DNA of 64,000 nt, from positions 97,477-161,476 of the forward strand of contig JADHVO010000010.1 in assembly GCA_016783965.1 (NCBI GenBank), in the 5' to 3' direction. Shown here in pieces: positions 46,650 to 57,114 of the stretch. The notes below the pieces were generated by a model that saw only the letters and a list, made by a program, of their open reading frames with translations, searched no databases and was not told the origin of the DNA. Position 1 is the first letter of the stretch. Every line of letters begins with the position of its first letter. The position numbers and the translations under genes are program-made. This stretch comes from Alphaproteobacteria bacterium. GTDB taxonomy: Bacteria > Pseudomonadota > Alphaproteobacteria > Micropepsales > Micropepsaceae.

Positions 46650-47267
46650 TCAGCGCAAAGCTGCGATCCACGGATGACCGGGATGCGCGATCGCGAGCGC
46701 GCCGATCAACCACGCGCGCTGTGCGGGCTGTAACAATGGCGCGACAAGTGTGAAGTCCTTCACATCCTTCTCACGCATGCCCTTCGCCTTGAACAGGAGG
46801 ACAGCTTCCGGCGCGAGATAGCAAATGTTGTCCGCCGTGCGGTGAACAATGTTCGCGCGCGGCCCGGCGACACATTCGTCGCGACGGTAACGCCATGTGG
46901 TGGCATCACCGGGTTCCTGCATGACATCGAGGCGCCAGACTTTCGCGTGCCCGTCGAGCACCCAGCACTGGTGCCTGTCTTTCGGATACGGAGCGCCAGG
47001 CGCGAGACGACGCAGCGTTCCGCTGCCGACAGCGTAAAGCGCATAGTCCTCCTGCAGGCGCCCTCGGATGGCGGTGAAACCTTCGCGCGTGGTCGCGATC
47101 TCGATGTCTTGGTGATGCCGCGTGCTGCGGCCCAGATGCAAATCGATGGCGTAGCCGCCGACCATCCACCACGGTGCGTCGACGCCGGCAAGCAGATCCG
47201 CGATTTGCCGTGGGCTCCAGGGCTGCCACGCGTCGAACGGTGGCAGCTTTGGATAACTCTCGGTCAC
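46650..47267 (-). CDS. Nucleotidyltransferase-fold protein (aminoglycoside adenylyltransferase-like)
   Basis: 205 residues from a GTG at 47267 that overlaps the degP stop as GTGA (47264-47267). WWMVGGYAIDLHLGRSTRHH followed by QDIEIATTREGF is the GG[WY]AID...HxDI active-site motif of ANT(2'')-like adenylyltransferases. LYAVGSGTLRRLAPG and LAPEAVLLFKAKGMREKDVKDF match their second half. Distant homologues act on unknown substrates, so resistance should not be assumed. Coupling to degP suggests housekeeping transcription. Confidence 0.78.
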   Translation of the reverse strand: MTESYPKLPPFDAWQPWSPRQIADLLAGVDAPWWMVGGYAIDLHLGRSTRHHQDIEIATTREGFTAIRGRLQEDYALYAVGSGTLRRLAPGAPYPKDRHQCWVLDGHAKVWRLDVMQEPGDATTWRYRRDECVAGPRANIVHRTADNICYLAPEAVLLFKAKGMREKDVKDFTLVAPLLQPAQRAWLIGALAIAHPGHPWIAALR

Positions 47268-48649
47268 CCCTGCACGTTCAGCGCCAGGCGCTGGCCGCCG
47301 CGGTCCACCACGAGCGACCACGCGTTGGCGCCGTTCAGGGCCCGGACGAGCTGGCCGACATTGGTGATCTCGACACCATTGACGCCGCGCACGATGTCGC
47401 CCGGCTGGAAGCCGTAGCCGCCGGACGGTGTGCCGTCGGCAACGCTCATGATCACGACACCCCTGGCCATCAGCGGCATCTGGAGCTCGGTGGCGACGGC
47501 AGGAGAAAGGTTCGCGACCTTGGCGCCGGTCAGCGGATTGCGGCCGGCGATCGTCTGCGCCTGGCGCGGCGGGTTCTCCGGCGGCAACGCCAGGGTCACC
47601 TTGATGTCGGCAGCATCCCTGCCGAGATGGACATGCATCGCCACGACATCACCCGCCTTGTGCGTGGCGATGCGGTAGTTGAGCGATTGCATGTCGTTGG
47701 TCGGCTGGCCGTCGACGGAGAAGATCACGTCGCCGACATGGAGGCCGGCGTTCGCCGCCGGGCCGCCGGGGTAGACGCTCTTCAGCAGCACGCCATTCGG
47801 CACCGCAATGCCGAGGCTGGCCGCAATGTCGGCGGTGACAGACTGGCCGTCGACACCGACCCAGGCGAGCTTCACCCCGCCGCCCATCGCACCCTCCACC
47901 ACGCGGCGCGCGAGGTTGGACGGAATCGCGAAGCCGATGCCAATGGAGCCGCCGCTGCGCGAATAGATCGCGGTGTTGATGCCGGCGAGCTTGCCGTCGG
48001 TCGTCACCAGCGCGCCGCCCGAGTTGCCGGGATTGATGGCGGCGTCGGTCTGGATGAAGAACTGGTAGTCGGAGGCGCTGACCTGCGTACGGGCGAGCGC
48101 GGAGACAATGCCCATGGTCACCGTCTGACCGACGCCGAAGGGATCGCCGACGGCGAGCACCAGATCGCCAACCTGCACCTTGTCGCTGTCGCCGAAAGGC
48201 ACGGTGGGCATGGTCTCGCCCTTGGTGTCGATCTTTAGCACGGCGAGATCGGTGCGCGGATCTGCGAGCAGGACCTTGGCCTTGAACTCGCGCTTGTCGC
48301 TGAGCGCCACGACGATGTCGGTGCCGCCCTGCACCACATGGTTGTTGGTCAGGATCACGCCGTCGCCGCGCACGATGACGCCCGAGCCCAGCGACTGCTG
48401 CACGCGCTGTCGCATCCCGGGATTGCCGCCGAACAGCTGCGAGAACAGCGGATCGGAGAAGAACGGGTTCATCGGCGCCTGTACGATGGAGCGGGCGTAG
48501 ACGTTCACCACGGCGGGTGCGATGCGCTTCACGACCGGCGCGAAGGTGAGCTGCACCTGCGGCATCGAATTCGGCACCGCCTTGGGCGGATCGGCGAGCG
48601 CGGGTGTCGCGAGAAGGGCTAGCGAGAGAGCGGCGAGCAGTTTGCGCAT
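47264..48649 (-). CDS. degP: DegP/HtrA-family periplasmic serine protease
   Basis: 461 residues from ATG 48649. The signal peptide is RKLLAALSLALLATPALA. The trypsin-like domain carries His in VILTNNHVVQGG, Asp in ADPRTDLAVLKI and Ser in INPGNSGGALV. Two PDZ domains follow (about residues 270-350 with GGPAANAGLHVGDVIFSVDG, and about 375-455 with YGFQPGDIVRGVNGVEI). It degrades or chaperones misfolded envelope proteins. GGGAG lies just upstream of the start. The start is only 17 bases beyond the hairpin that closes the ribosomal operon. Confidence 0.93.
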   Translation of the reverse strand: MRKLLAALSLALLATPALADPPKAVPNSMPQVQLTFAPVVKRIAPAVVNVYARSIVQAPMNPFFSDPLFSQLFGGNPGMRQRVQQSLGSGVIVRGDGVILTNNHVVQGGTDIVVALSDKREFKAKVLLADPRTDLAVLKIDTKGETMPTVPFGDSDKVQVGDLVLAVGDPFGVGQTVTMGIVSALARTQVSASDYQFFIQTDAAINPGNSGGALVTTDGKLAGINTAIYSRSGGSIGIGFAIPSNLARRVVEGAMGGGVKLAWVGVDGQSVTADIAASLGIAVPNGVLLKSVYPGGPAANAGLHVGDVIFSVDGQPTNDMQSLNYRIATHKAGDVVAMHVHLGRDAADIKVTLALPPENPPRQAQTIAGRNPLTGAKVANLSPAVATELQMPLMARGVVIMSVADGTPSGGYGFQPGDIVRGVNGVEITNVGQLVRALNGANAWSLVVDRGGQRLALNVQG

Positions 48650-48665
48650 GATGTCTCCCGGAACG

Positions 48666-48689
48666 AAAAGGGGCAGCCGGAGCTGCCCC
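48666..48689 (-). terminator. Rho-independent terminator after rplQ
   Basis: Perfect 8-bp stem GGGGCAGC / GCTGCCCC (48689-48682 and 48677-48670 in reading order) with a 4-base loop, followed on the minus strand by TTTT. It lies 33 bases past the rplQ stop and ends the alpha operon. Confidence 0.85.
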
Positions 48690-48721
48690 AAATCTAGATC
48701 AAAGCGTGGCGAAAGTGAGGG

Positions 48722-49141
48722 CTACTCCTCGGCGTGGTCCTCGTGGACTTCGACAGGGCCGGAGTCCAGGCCCTTGGCGTCGACGTCGCGGTCCACGAAT
48801 TCGATGAAGGCCATGGCGGCGTTGTCGCCGTGGCGGAAGCCGGCTTTGAGCACGCGGGTGTAGCCGCCCGGGCGCTTGGCGTAGCGCGGGCCCAGCACCT
48901 CGAACAGCTTCCTGACCTGGTCCTCGTCCCGGATCGTGGACAGGGCCTGGCGGCGGGCGTGCAGGTTGTTCTTGCGCGAGAGCGTGACCAGCTTTTCCAC
49001 CACCGGGCGAAGCTCCTTCGCCTTGGGGAGCGTGGTCTTGATCTGCTCGTGCTTGATCAGCGCCGCCGCCATGTTCGCGAACATGGCGGTGCGGTGCGAC
49101 GTGGTGATGTTGAGCTTACGCCCCTGGTTGCGATGGCGCAT
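48722..49141 (-). CDS. rplQ: 50S ribosomal protein L17
   Basis: 139 residues. [20 protein letters not shown] is the invariant start; [20 protein letters not shown] and [24 protein letters not shown] complete the core. An acidic tail ([10 protein letters not shown]) of about 20 residues is added. Last gene of the alpha operon, 19 bases after rpoA. Confidence 0.98.
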   Translation of the reverse strand: MRHRNQGRKLNITTSHRTAMFANMAAALIKHEQIKTTLPKAKELRPVVEKLVTLSRKNNLHARRQALSTIRDEDQVRKLFEVLGPRYAKRPGGYTRVLKAGFRHGDNAAMAFIEFVDRDVDAKGLDSGPVEVHEDHAEE

Positions 49142-49160
49142 GGCCCTCTACCTTCTTGTC

Positions 49161-50177
49161 CTAGTACTGGTCTTCGTAACGCTTCGCGAGATCTTCGATG
49201 TTCTCCGGCGGCCAGCCCGGCACTTCCATGCCGAGATGCAGGCCCATCTCCGCAAGAACGGCCTTGATCTCGTTCAGCGACTTGCGGCCGAAGTTCGGGG
49301 TGCGGAGCATTTCCGCTTCCGTCTTCTGGATCAGGTCGCCGATGTAGACGATGTTGTCGTTCTTCAGGCAGTTGGCCGAACGGACCGACAGCTCGAGCTC
49401 GTCGACCTTCTTGAGCAGCACCGGGTTGAACGCGAGGTCCGGCTTCGCCTCTTCGGCGACGCGCTCGCGCGGCTCCTCGAAGTTGATGAAGACCTGGAGC
49501 TGGTCCTGGAGAATGCGCGCGGCATAGGCCACGGCATTGTCCGGCGTGACCGCGCCGTTGGTCTCGATCGACAGCGTCAGCTTGTCGTAGTCGAGGATCT
49601 GGCCCTCACGGGTGTTCTCGACCTTGTAGGAGACCTTCTTCACCGGGCTGAACAGCGAGTCGACCGGGATGAGACCGATCGGCGCGTCTTCCGGGCGGTT
49701 GCGGTCGGCCGGGACGTAGCCCTTGCCGGTGGTGACCGTCAGCTCCATGCGCAGCTCGACCTTCTCGTCGATGGTGCAGAGCACGAGTTCGGGGTTCAGG
49801 ATCTCGACGTCGGAGGTGCCGGTGATCATGCCGGCGGTGACTTCGACCGGGCCCTGCGCCTTGAGCGACAGGCGCTTCGGGCCTTCGGCGTGCATGCGCA
49901 GCGCGAGCTGCTTCACGTTCAGCACGATGTCCGTCACGTCCTCGCGGACGCCGGGGATCGAGGAGAATTCGTGCAGCACACCCTCGATCTGGATCGAGGT
50001 CACGGCAGCGCCCTGAAGGGACGACAGCAGCACGCGGCGCAGCGCGTTGCCGAGCGTCAGGCCGAAGCCACGCTCGAGCGGCTCGGCCGTGATGGAAGCG
50101 GAGCGACCCGGCTCGTGGCCGGCTTCAATCTTCAACTTCCCCGGCTTGATCAGTTCTTGCCAGTTCTTCTGAAACAT
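49161..50177 (-). CDS. rpoA: RNA polymerase alpha subunit
   Basis: 338 residues. The N-terminal assembly domain (about 1-235) includes [29 protein letters not shown]. The C-terminal domain (about 250-320) includes [27 protein letters not shown] and [17 protein letters not shown], which contacts UP elements and activators. Standard alphaproteobacterial length. Confidence 0.98.
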   Translation of the reverse strand: MFQKNWQELIKPGKLKIEAGHEPGRSASITAEPLERGFGLTLGNALRRVLLSSLQGAAVTSIQIEGVLHEFSSIPGVREDVTDIVLNVKQLALRMHAEGPKRLSLKAQGPVEVTAGMITGTSDVEILNPELVLCTIDEKVELRMELTVTTGKGYVPADRNRPEDAPIGLIPVDSLFSPVKKVSYKVENTREGQILDYDKLTLSIETNGAVTPDNAVAYAARILQDQLQVFINFEEPRERVAEEAKPDLAFNPVLLKKVDELELSVRSANCLKNDNIVYIGDLIQKTEAEMLRTPNFGRKSLNEIKAVLAEMGLHLGMEVPGWPPENIEDLAKRYEDQY

Positions 50178-50258
50178 ATTTTTTCCTCATCGTGTCCCGA
50201 ACGCGGAGAGCAGCGCGTTCATTCGTACGACAGAGGGGTTGCGTACAGCTCTCGAAAC

Positions 50259-50663
50259 TCAGACGCGCCGGCGCTTCGGCGGACGGCAGCCATTGTGCGG
50301 GATCGGCGTCACGTCGCGGATCGACGTCACGACGAGACCGACGGCCTGGAGCGCGCGGAGAGCGGACTCACGGCCCGAACCCGGACCGGAGACTTCCACT
50401 TCCAGCGAGCGCATGCCGTGCTCGACCGCCTTCTTGCCGGCGTCCTCGGCCGCGACCTGCGCAGCGTACGGCGTCGACTTGCGCGAACCCTTGAACCCCA
50501 TCATGCCCGCCGACGACCAGGACACGGCGTTGCCCTGCGTGTCGGTGATCGTGACGATCGTGTTGTTGAAGGTCGCGGCGACATGCGCCACGCCGACCAC
50601 GACGTTCTTCTTTTCTTTCTTGCGGGCGCGGCCTGGAGCGGCCTTCTTCTCTGCAACGGCCAT
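50259..50663 (-). CDS. rpsK: 30S ribosomal protein S11
   Basis: 134 residues. [24 protein letters not shown], then [20 protein letters not shown] and [18 protein letters not shown], are the S11 signatures. It begins with a short Lys-rich extension ([17 protein letters not shown]). It lies four bases after rpsM and 81 bases before rpoA. Confidence 0.98.
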   Translation of the reverse strand: MAVAEKKAAPGRARKKEKKNVVVGVAHVAATFNNTIVTITDTQGNAVSWSSAGMMGFKGSRKSTPYAAQVAAEDAGKKAVEHGMRSLEVEVSGPGSGRESALRALQAVGLVVTSIRDVTPIPHNGCRPPKRRRV

Positions 50664-50667
50664 GGAA

Positions 50668-51045
50668 TTACTTGGTCACTTTCTTCTTGCCGGCGATGGC
50701 CTTCGCGGGGCCCTTGCGCGTGCGTGCGTTGGTGTGGGTGCGCTGGCCGCGGACCGGCAGGCCCTTGCGGTGACGCAGGCCGCGGTAGCAGCCCAAGTCC
50801 ATCAGGCGCTTGATGTTCATCGCCACTTCGCGGCGCAGATCGCCTTCCACGAGGTAGTCGCGGTCGATCACTTCGCGGATCTGGATGATTTCCGACTCGG
50901 TCAGGTCGCTGACACGGCGTTCCGGCGAGATGCCGACCTTCTCCATGATCTCGTGCGCCTTGGCGGGGCCGATTCCATGGATGTAGCGCAAGCCGATTTC
51001 GACCCGCTTCTGGGTGGGAATATTGACGCCGGCGATACGTGCCAC
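50668..51045 (-). CDS. rpsM: 30S ribosomal protein S13
   Basis: 125 residues from a GTG at 51045 with GGAGAG five bases upstream. [41 protein letters not shown] and [12 protein letters not shown] are standard. A longer ATG-started frame (to 51150) only adds a non-homologous leader and would cover a palindrome. First gene of the alpha operon, with its own promoter at 51191-51218. Confidence 0.97.
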   Translation of the reverse strand: MARIAGVNIPTQKRVEIGLRYIHGIGPAKAHEIMEKVGISPERRVSDLTESEIIQIREVIDRDYLVEGDLRREVAMNIKRLMDLGCYRGLRHRKGLPVRGQRTHTNARTRKGPAKAIAGKKKVTK

Positions 51046-51063
51046 GAAGCTCTCCGCATTGTT

Positions 51064-51084
51064 GTAAGCCGCTGCCCGGCTTAC
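51064..51084 (-). promoter_or_regulatory. Hairpin in the rpsM leader, close to the ribosome site
   Basis: GTAAGCC and GGCTTAC form a 7-bp stem around a 7-base loop, 8 bases from the Shine-Dalgarno of rpsM. It could be a translational control site for the operon; no protein-binding motif was recognised. Confidence 0.4.
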
Positions 51085-51126
51085 CGAAAATCGATATGCG
51101 CCAAAACGCCCGCCAAGCCAGAAGCG

Positions 51127-51146
51127 CGCCCTATCCGGATAGGGCG
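51127..51146. repeat. Perfect 20-bp palindrome in the rpsM leader
   Basis: CGCCCTATCCGGATAGGGCG is fully self-complementary. It lies about 40-60 bases into the predicted rpsM transcript and could act as an RNA hairpin or a protein-binding site. Confidence 0.6.
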
Positions 51147-51190
51147 TCAAGCCGCTGAATTGGACAGGATTTTCTGTCGCGAGGGCGCGG

Positions 51191-51218
51191 AGTATATGAA
51201 TACACCCCCCTCAGTCAA
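51191..51218 (-). promoter_or_regulatory. Promoter of the rpsM-rpsK-rpoA-rplQ operon
   Basis: On the minus strand TTGACT (51218-51213) is followed after 16 bases by TATACT (51196-51191), close to the vegetative sigma consensus. Transcription would start near 51184, leaving a leader of roughly 140 bases before rpsM. Confidence 0.7.
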
Positions 51219-51293
51219 CGGCTGATTTTAAGAATCTTGCGCGACCAAAGCCTTTGATTTCATAGGCCTTTTTAGAGGCCATCGAACACCGGC

Positions 51294-52088
51294 TTAGTGG
51301 TTCGGCAGTGTCCTGTACAGCCGTGCGCCAATATCCGCGGGCGCGCTGCTGCCGCCATTGCTGAGGATGATGACGGTGCGGCCGATTCCGGGCTGGACGA
51401 TGATCGCGGCCTCGGCGGAACTCGTTTGCCACGTATCGTCACCCGGCGCTCCCGGCACCTTATCCCAAGTCTTGAGCAGCATCCTGCGGCCCTCCGCCGA
51501 GACGAGATCGCCACCGAAGAAGGCGTTGGTCCAGCGCAGCAGATCGCGGGTGGTGGAATAGGCCACGACCGCCTGCGGCGGGCCGCGATAGTCCTGCGCG
51601 ACAGAGTGGCTGGCGCCGCCGGTGTCGACCGCGCTGGCTGTCATCCAGAGGCTGGAGAACATGTCGCCGAGCGCATCCGGAAGGCTTGCATGAGCGGCAC
51701 CGGCAAGGACACGGCCGAGCACCAGCGTGGCAGGGTCGTCGGTGCGCTTCAGGAGATCGCCGATCAGGATCGGTCCGGCGCCGTCCGCGAACTGTTCGGC
51801 CGTGTTGTCGAGCGCGAGTTTGTGCTTCTCGGCAAGTGCGACAATCTGGGTCGTGATGTAGAGGCGTGTCAGCGAGCCGATGCGGAAAGCCGTCGTGGTG
51901 CGGTTGGGAAGTGCGGCATCGCGGTCGGCGAGGCCGTACGCCCTGTCGAAGACGACGGCGCCCCGGTCGATTACCAGAACCACACCGGAGAAGTCCTGTG
52001 CGGCCATGACCGCGTCCATCGCGGGCGCGCCGAAAGCGGCAACGGCAGAAGAGCAAAGCGCGACCAGTGCGAGGGCCGCGCGGAGCAT
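51294..52088 (-). CDS. Beta-lactamase-fold serine hydrolase homologue with altered SxxK
   Basis: 264 residues with a signal peptide (LRAALALVALCSSAVAAFG-AP). VVLVIDRGAVVFDRAYGLADRD and FRIGSLTRLYITTQIVALAEKHKL match the start of class C beta-lactamase/penicillin-binding protein-like hydrolases. The catalytic SxxK is SLTR here, with Arg replacing Lys. TTRDLLRWTNAFFGGDLVS and the C-terminal IVQPGIGRTVIILSNGG keep the rest of the fold, but the central YxN segment is not evident and the protein is shorter than usual. ATG overlaps the adk stop by one base (TGATG). Probably a non-catalytic or altered exported relative. Confidence 0.72.
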   Translation of the reverse strand: MLRAALALVALCSSAVAAFGAPAMDAVMAAQDFSGVVLVIDRGAVVFDRAYGLADRDAALPNRTTTAFRIGSLTRLYITTQIVALAEKHKLALDNTAEQFADGAGPILIGDLLKRTDDPATLVLGRVLAGAAHASLPDALGDMFSSLWMTASAVDTGGASHSVAQDYRGPPQAVVAYSTTRDLLRWTNAFFGGDLVSAEGRRMLLKTWDKVPGAPGDDTWQTSSAEAAIIVQPGIGRTVIILSNGGSSAPADIGARLYRTLPNH

Positions 52089-52656
52089 CAGCGGTGCTTG
52101 TCGAGGGCCGCGGCGATGGCGCGGGTCACGTCATCGATCGGCGCCATGCCGTTGACCGTGATCACCTTGCCCTGCTTGCCGTAGTAATCGAGCAGCGGCG
52201 CGGTCTGGTTGCGGTAGACACCCAGGCGGTTCTTGACGGTCACCGGGTTGTCGTCGGCGCGGGCCGTACCTTCCTTGATGCGCTGTTCCACGCGGCCAAG
52301 CAGGATCGCTTCGTCGACCTTGAGTTCGATCACGACGTCGATCTTCTTGACGCGCTTGGCGAGCATGGCATCGAGCGCTTCGGCCTGCGCGATGGTTCGC
52401 GGGAAGCCGTCGAACACCGCGCCCTTGGCGCAGTCCGGGCGGTCGTAGCGGTTGGCGATGATGTCGATCACCGTCGCGTCCGGAACCAGGTCACCCTTGG
52501 CGAGAATTCCTTCGACCTTCTGGCCGAGCGGCGAACCGGCGGCGATCTCCGCCCGCAGCATGTCACCGGTGGAGAGCTGCGGCAGGCCGCGCTTCTCCGT
52601 CAGGACCTTGGCCTGGGTGCCCTTGCCGGCACCAGGCGGTCCAAACAGAACAATAT

Positions 52657-52660
<4 letters not shown>
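52088..52660 (-). CDS. adk: Adenylate kinase
   Basis: 190 residues from a TTG at 52660 that overlaps the secY TGA (TTGA). The P-loop is NIVLFGPPGAGKGTQ. LSTGDMLRAEIAAGSPLG and FDGFPRTIAQAEAL are the AMP- and ATP-site motifs. The lid is short (RVEQRIKEGTARADDNPVTV) with no zinc cysteines. It interconverts ATP+AMP and 2 ADP. Its place after secY is normal for the spc operon. Confidence 0.97.
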
Positions 52661-53991
<1,331 letters not shown>

Positions 53992-54035
53992 TTCCTACTC
54001 CCGAGTCGGGCCGACTTTATATCGGGACGGCCCTG

Positions 54036-54068
54036 CCCCGCGACAAGCGCGGGGCGCGCCTTATTATA
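54036..54068 (-). promoter_or_regulatory. Candidate internal promoter and hairpin upstream of secY
   Basis: In the 113-bp rplO-secY gap the minus strand has a perfect TATAAT (54068-54063) but no good -35 at 16-18 bases. Nine bases downstream is a 7-bp hairpin, CCCCGCG/CGCGGGG with a 5-base loop (54054-54036). It could set secY-adk expression apart from the ribosomal genes. Confidence 0.3.
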
Positions 54069-54104
54069 TTGTCAGCCGTTGCGGGCAGCGCGCTTTTCCG
54101 CGGC

Positions 54105-54623
54105 CTAGGCCCGGCGCTGCTTCCTTTTGCCCGGCTCGCCCTTCTTGTTCATGTAGTTGGGCTTCTTGTGGGTCACGGTGATCGTGCCGCCGGCCTTCTC
54201 GACCGCTTCCTTTGCGGAAGCGGAGGCGCCGGCCACTTCGATGTCCAGCCTGGCGGTCAGCTCGCCAGTGCCCAGGAGCCGCACGCCGTGCTCGGACTTG
54301 TGCACCACGTTGGCAGCACGGAGCGTCTCGCCAGTGATCTTCTGCGAAATGTCGATCTTCTTCTCGTCGATCGCCTTCTGGAGGCGGCCGATGTTCAGCT
54401 CGGCGAAGTCGTTGCCGAAGATGTTGCGGAAGCCGCGCTTGGGCATGCGCATGTGCAGCGGCATCTGGCCACCTTCGAAACCGTGCACCTGGTTGCCGGT
54501 ACGCGCCTTCGCGCCCTTTACGCCGCGGCCCGAGGTCTTGCCGAGACCCGAGGACGAGCCACGGCCGACCTTGTCCTTGCGCTTGTGCGCACCGGGATTG
54601 TTGCGGATTTCGTTGAGCTTCAT
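54105..54623 (-). CDS. rplO: 50S ribosomal protein L15
   Basis: 172 residues. MKLNEIRNNPGAHKRKDKVG, then GLGKTSGRGVKGAKAR and GFEGGQMPLHMRMPKRGFRN, are the Gly/Arg-rich L15 signatures. The basic C-terminal tail (THKKPNYMNKKGEPGKRKQRR) is longer than in E. coli. Confidence 0.97.
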   Translation of the reverse strand: MKLNEIRNNPGAHKRKDKVGRGSSSGLGKTSGRGVKGAKARTGNQVHGFEGGQMPLHMRMPKRGFRNIFGNDFAELNIGRLQKAIDEKKIDISQKITGETLRAANVVHKSEHGVRLLGTGELTARLDIEVAGASASAKEAVEKAGGTITVTHKKPNYMNKKGEPGKRKQRRA

Positions 54624-54672
54624 TGTCTTGCTCTCCGGGACTCGGCTTTGCCTGGCGCCCCAACAGGAGTGG

Positions 54673-54867
54673 TTACTTCTTCTCTTCGACGATCTCGACG
54701 AGATGCGGGATCGACTCGATCATGCCGCGCACAGCCGGAGTATCCTCGAGCTCGCGCACGCGGTGCATCTTGCCGAGGCCGAGGCCCTTGAGCGTCGCCA
54801 GCTGGACCGCCGGGCGGCGCGCGGGGCTGCGGACCTGCTTGACCTTGAGTGTCTTCTTCTCAGCCAT
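54673..54867 (-). CDS. rpmD: 50S ribosomal protein L30
   Basis: 64 residues. [21 protein letters not shown], then [19 protein letters not shown], match L30. Lies between rpsE and rplO as in the standard spc order. Confidence 0.96.
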   Translation of the reverse strand: MAEKKTLKVKQVRSPARRPAVQLATLKGLGLGKMHRVRELEDTPAVRGMIESIPHLVEIVEEKK

Positions 54868-54878
54868 CGTTCTGTTCC

Positions 54879-55481
54879 TTAGGCGCTCGCCTGCTCGCCC
54901 TTCTGGCCTTCGCGGCGGGCGATGATCTCAGTCACGGAGCGGCCGCGGCGCTGGGCGACCATGCGCGGCGACTGCTGGTTCTCGAGCGCGTTGAACACGG
55001 CGCGGACCAGGTTGTACGGGTTGGAGGTGCCGAGCGACTTCGACACGACGTCGCCGACGCCGAGCGCCTCGAACACCGCGCGGGCCGGGCCGCCGGCGAT
55101 CACGCCGGTACCAGCCGGGGCCGGACGCACGATCACCTTGCCGGCGCCGTGATGGCCGCGAACCTCGTGATGGATCGTGCGACCGTCCTTGAGCGGGACG
55201 CGGATCATCGACTTCTTGGCCTCGTCGGTCGCCTTGCGGATGGCTTCCGGCACTTCGCGCGCCTTGCCGTGGCCGTAGCCGACGCGGCCGCGCTGGTCAC
55301 CGACCACCACGAGCGCGGCAAAGCCGAAGCGGCGTCCGCCCTTCACGACCTTCGCGACGCGGTTGATGTGGACCAGCTTGTCTATGAACTCGTTGTCGCG
55401 ATCCTCCCGCTCCTCGCGGCGCTCACGGCGACCCCGGCGTTCACGACCGCCGCTCTCGTTGCTGCCTTCTTCGCGTGCCAT
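54879..55481 (-). CDS. rpsE: 30S ribosomal protein S5
   Basis: 200 residues. A charged Arg/Glu-rich N-terminal extension (about 30 residues) precedes [43 protein letters not shown] and [19 protein letters not shown], which are the S5 RNA-binding and C-terminal blocks. Confidence 0.97.
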   Translation of the reverse strand: MAREEGSNESGGRERRGRRERREEREDRDNEFIDKLVHINRVAKVVKGGRRFGFAALVVVGDQRGRVGYGHGKAREVPEAIRKATDEAKKSMIRVPLKDGRTIHHEVRGHHGAGKVIVRPAPAGTGVIAGGPARAVFEALGVGDVVSKSLGTSNPYNLVRAVFNALENQQSPRMVAQRRGRSVTEIIARREGQKGEQASA

Positions 55482-55492
55482 GTCTTATGTCC

Positions 55493-55843
55493 TCAGAATT
55501 CCAGGCCGCCTTCGCGGGCGGCGTCGGCGAGCGCCTTGATGCGCCCGTGATAGATGTAGCCGCCACGGTCGAACACGACCTGCTTCACGCCCTTGGCGAT
55601 GGCGCGTTCAGCGATCTTCTTGCCGACGGTCGAAGCAGCCCCGACGTTGTAGGTCTTGGCGAGCTTGCCTTCCTTCTCGTTGGTCGAGGCGGCAGCAAGT
55701 GTTTCCTTCGCGCGGTCGTCGATGATCTGCGCGTAGATGTGCTTGCCCGAGCGGAACACGCTGAGGCGCGGACGGCCGTAGGCGTGCGACGTAAGCTTGA
55801 AGCGGGTGCGCTTCCGGCGGCGCTTGAACAGCGGGCTGGTCAT
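55493..55843 (-). CDS. rplR: 50S ribosomal protein L18
   Basis: 116 residues from ATG 55843, which overlaps the rplF stop (ATGA). [20 protein letters not shown] and [20 protein letters not shown] are standard 5S rRNA-binding L18 motifs. The longer frame read upstream into rplF is a shadow. Confidence 0.97.
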   Translation of the reverse strand: MTSPLFKRRRKRTRFKLTSHAYGRPRLSVFRSGKHIYAQIIDDRAKETLAAASTNEKEGKLAKTYNVGAASTVGKKIAERAIAKGVKQVVFDRGGYIYHGRIKALADAAREGGLEF

Positions 55844-56373
55844 TTCTTCTTGCCTTCCTTGCGGCGGACATACTCGCCCTCGTACCGCACGCCCTTGCCC
55901 TTGTACGGCTCGGGCTTGCGGTAGTTGCGGATCTCGGCCGCAACCTGACCGACGAGCTGCTTGTCGATGCCGGCGACGGTGAGAAGCGTCGGCTTCTCCG
56001 CCGTGATGGTGATGCCGGCCGGGATCGGATAGGCCACGTCGTGGCTGAAACCGAGCTGAAGGTTCAGGTTCTTGCCCTGGACCGCGGCGCGGTAACCGAC
56101 ACCCTGGATTTCCAGCTTGGTCTGGAAGCCCTGCGTCACGCCGGTAACGAGGTTGTTCACGAGCGTGCGGGACATGCCCCACATGGCGCCCGCGCGCTCC
56201 ATATCCTTGCGCGGCGTGATGGTGACGCCAGCGGCGCCCACGGATGCGTCGACCTCCGGAACCAGAGTGACCTTGAGCTCGCCCTTCGGCCCCTTCACGG
56301 AGACGACCTTGCCGTTCACCGAGGCGGTGACGCCCTTGGGCAGCGGGACCGGCTTTTTGCCGATACGTGACAT
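55840..56373 (-). CDS. rplF: 50S ribosomal protein L6
   Basis: 177 residues. [20 protein letters not shown], then VKGPKGEL and EIQGVGYRA, lead to [24 protein letters not shown], the conserved C-terminus. Confidence 0.98.
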   Translation of the reverse strand: MSRIGKKPVPLPKGVTASVNGKVVSVKGPKGELKVTLVPEVDASVGAAGVTITPRKDMERAGAMWGMSRTLVNNLVTGVTQGFQTKLEIQGVGYRAAVQGKNLNLQLGFSHDVAYPIPAGITITAEKPTLLTVAGIDKQLVGQVAAEIRNYRKPEPYKGKGVRYEGEYVRRKEGKKK

Positions 56374-56385
56374 AACTTCTGCTCC

Positions 56386-56784
56386 TTAGAACACGTGGCA
56401 GAGAACTTCGCCGCCCACATTCGCTTCGCGCGCATGGGTGTCGGTCATCACGCCTTTCGGCGTGGAGACGATCGACACGCCAAGGCCCTGGCGGTGCGGC
56501 TTCAGTTCCTTGACCGACGTGTAAACGCGGCGGCCGGGAGTCGAAACGCGCTTCAGTTCGCGGATGACCGGCTGGCCTTCATGGTACTTGAGCTCGATCT
56601 CGAGCGTGCGGGCGCCGGTCTTCGCTTCCACTTCCGTGTAGGAGCGGATGAAGCCCTCTTCCTGGAGCACGTCCAGGACGCTGGCGCGCAAGCGCGAGTT
56701 GGGCGAGCTGATCTTCGCGAGGCCGCGCAGCTGACCGTTGCGGATGCGCGCCAGGAGATCGCCGATGGGATCGTTGACTGCCAT
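56386..56784 (-). CDS. rpsH: 30S ribosomal protein S8
   Basis: 132 residues. [18 protein letters not shown], then [20 protein letters not shown] and the end [13 protein letters not shown], identify S8, the usual translational repressor of spc operons. Confidence 0.98.
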   Translation of the reverse strand: MAVNDPIGDLLARIRNGQLRGLAKISSPNSRLRASVLDVLQEEGFIRSYTEVEAKTGARTLEIELKYHEGQPVIRELKRVSTPGRRVYTSVKELKPHRQGLGVSIVSTPKGVMTDTHAREANVGGEVLCHVF

Positions 56785-56798
56785 ATCCTGAACTCTCC

Positions 56799-57104
56799 TT
56801 ACCAGCTGGCCTTGGTCATGCCAGGGATCTGGCCGAAATTCGCGAGATCGCGCAGGGCGATACGCGAGAGCTTGAGCTTGCGGTAGTAACCCTTCGGACG
56901 GCCCGACAGATCGCAGCGATGATGGATGCGCACCTTGGACGAGTTGCGCGGAAGCTTCGCGAGCTTGAGCTGCGCGGCAAACCGCTCTTCCGGTGCGGCC
57001 TTCGGGTCCTTCGACAGGGCCTTCAGCGCGGCGCGCCTGGCGGCGTACTGCGCGACAAGCTTCTCGCGCTTCTTGTTGCGGTTGATCTGGCTCGTTTTCG
57101 CCAT
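56799..57104 (-). CDS. rpsN: 30S ribosomal protein S14 (zinc-free type)
   Basis: 101 residues, the long form. [20 protein letters not shown], then [23 protein letters not shown], match; the CxxC pair of the zinc-binding form is absent. Confidence 0.97.
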   Translation of the reverse strand: MAKTSQINRNKKREKLVAQYAARRAALKALSKDPKAAPEERFAAQLKLAKLPRNSSKVRIHHRCDLSGRPKGYYRKLKLSRIALRDLANFGQIPGMTKASW

Positions 57105-57114
57105 TGGATCGTCC

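Noticed and set aside
46650..47267. Aminoglycoside resistance gene
   Set aside because: The active-site motif is shared with many uncharacterised nucleotidyltransferases and there is no resistance context.
48936..50813. 625-codon plus-strand frame opposite rplQ, rpoA and rpsK
   Set aside because: Overlaps three highly conserved minus-strand genes; antisense artefact.
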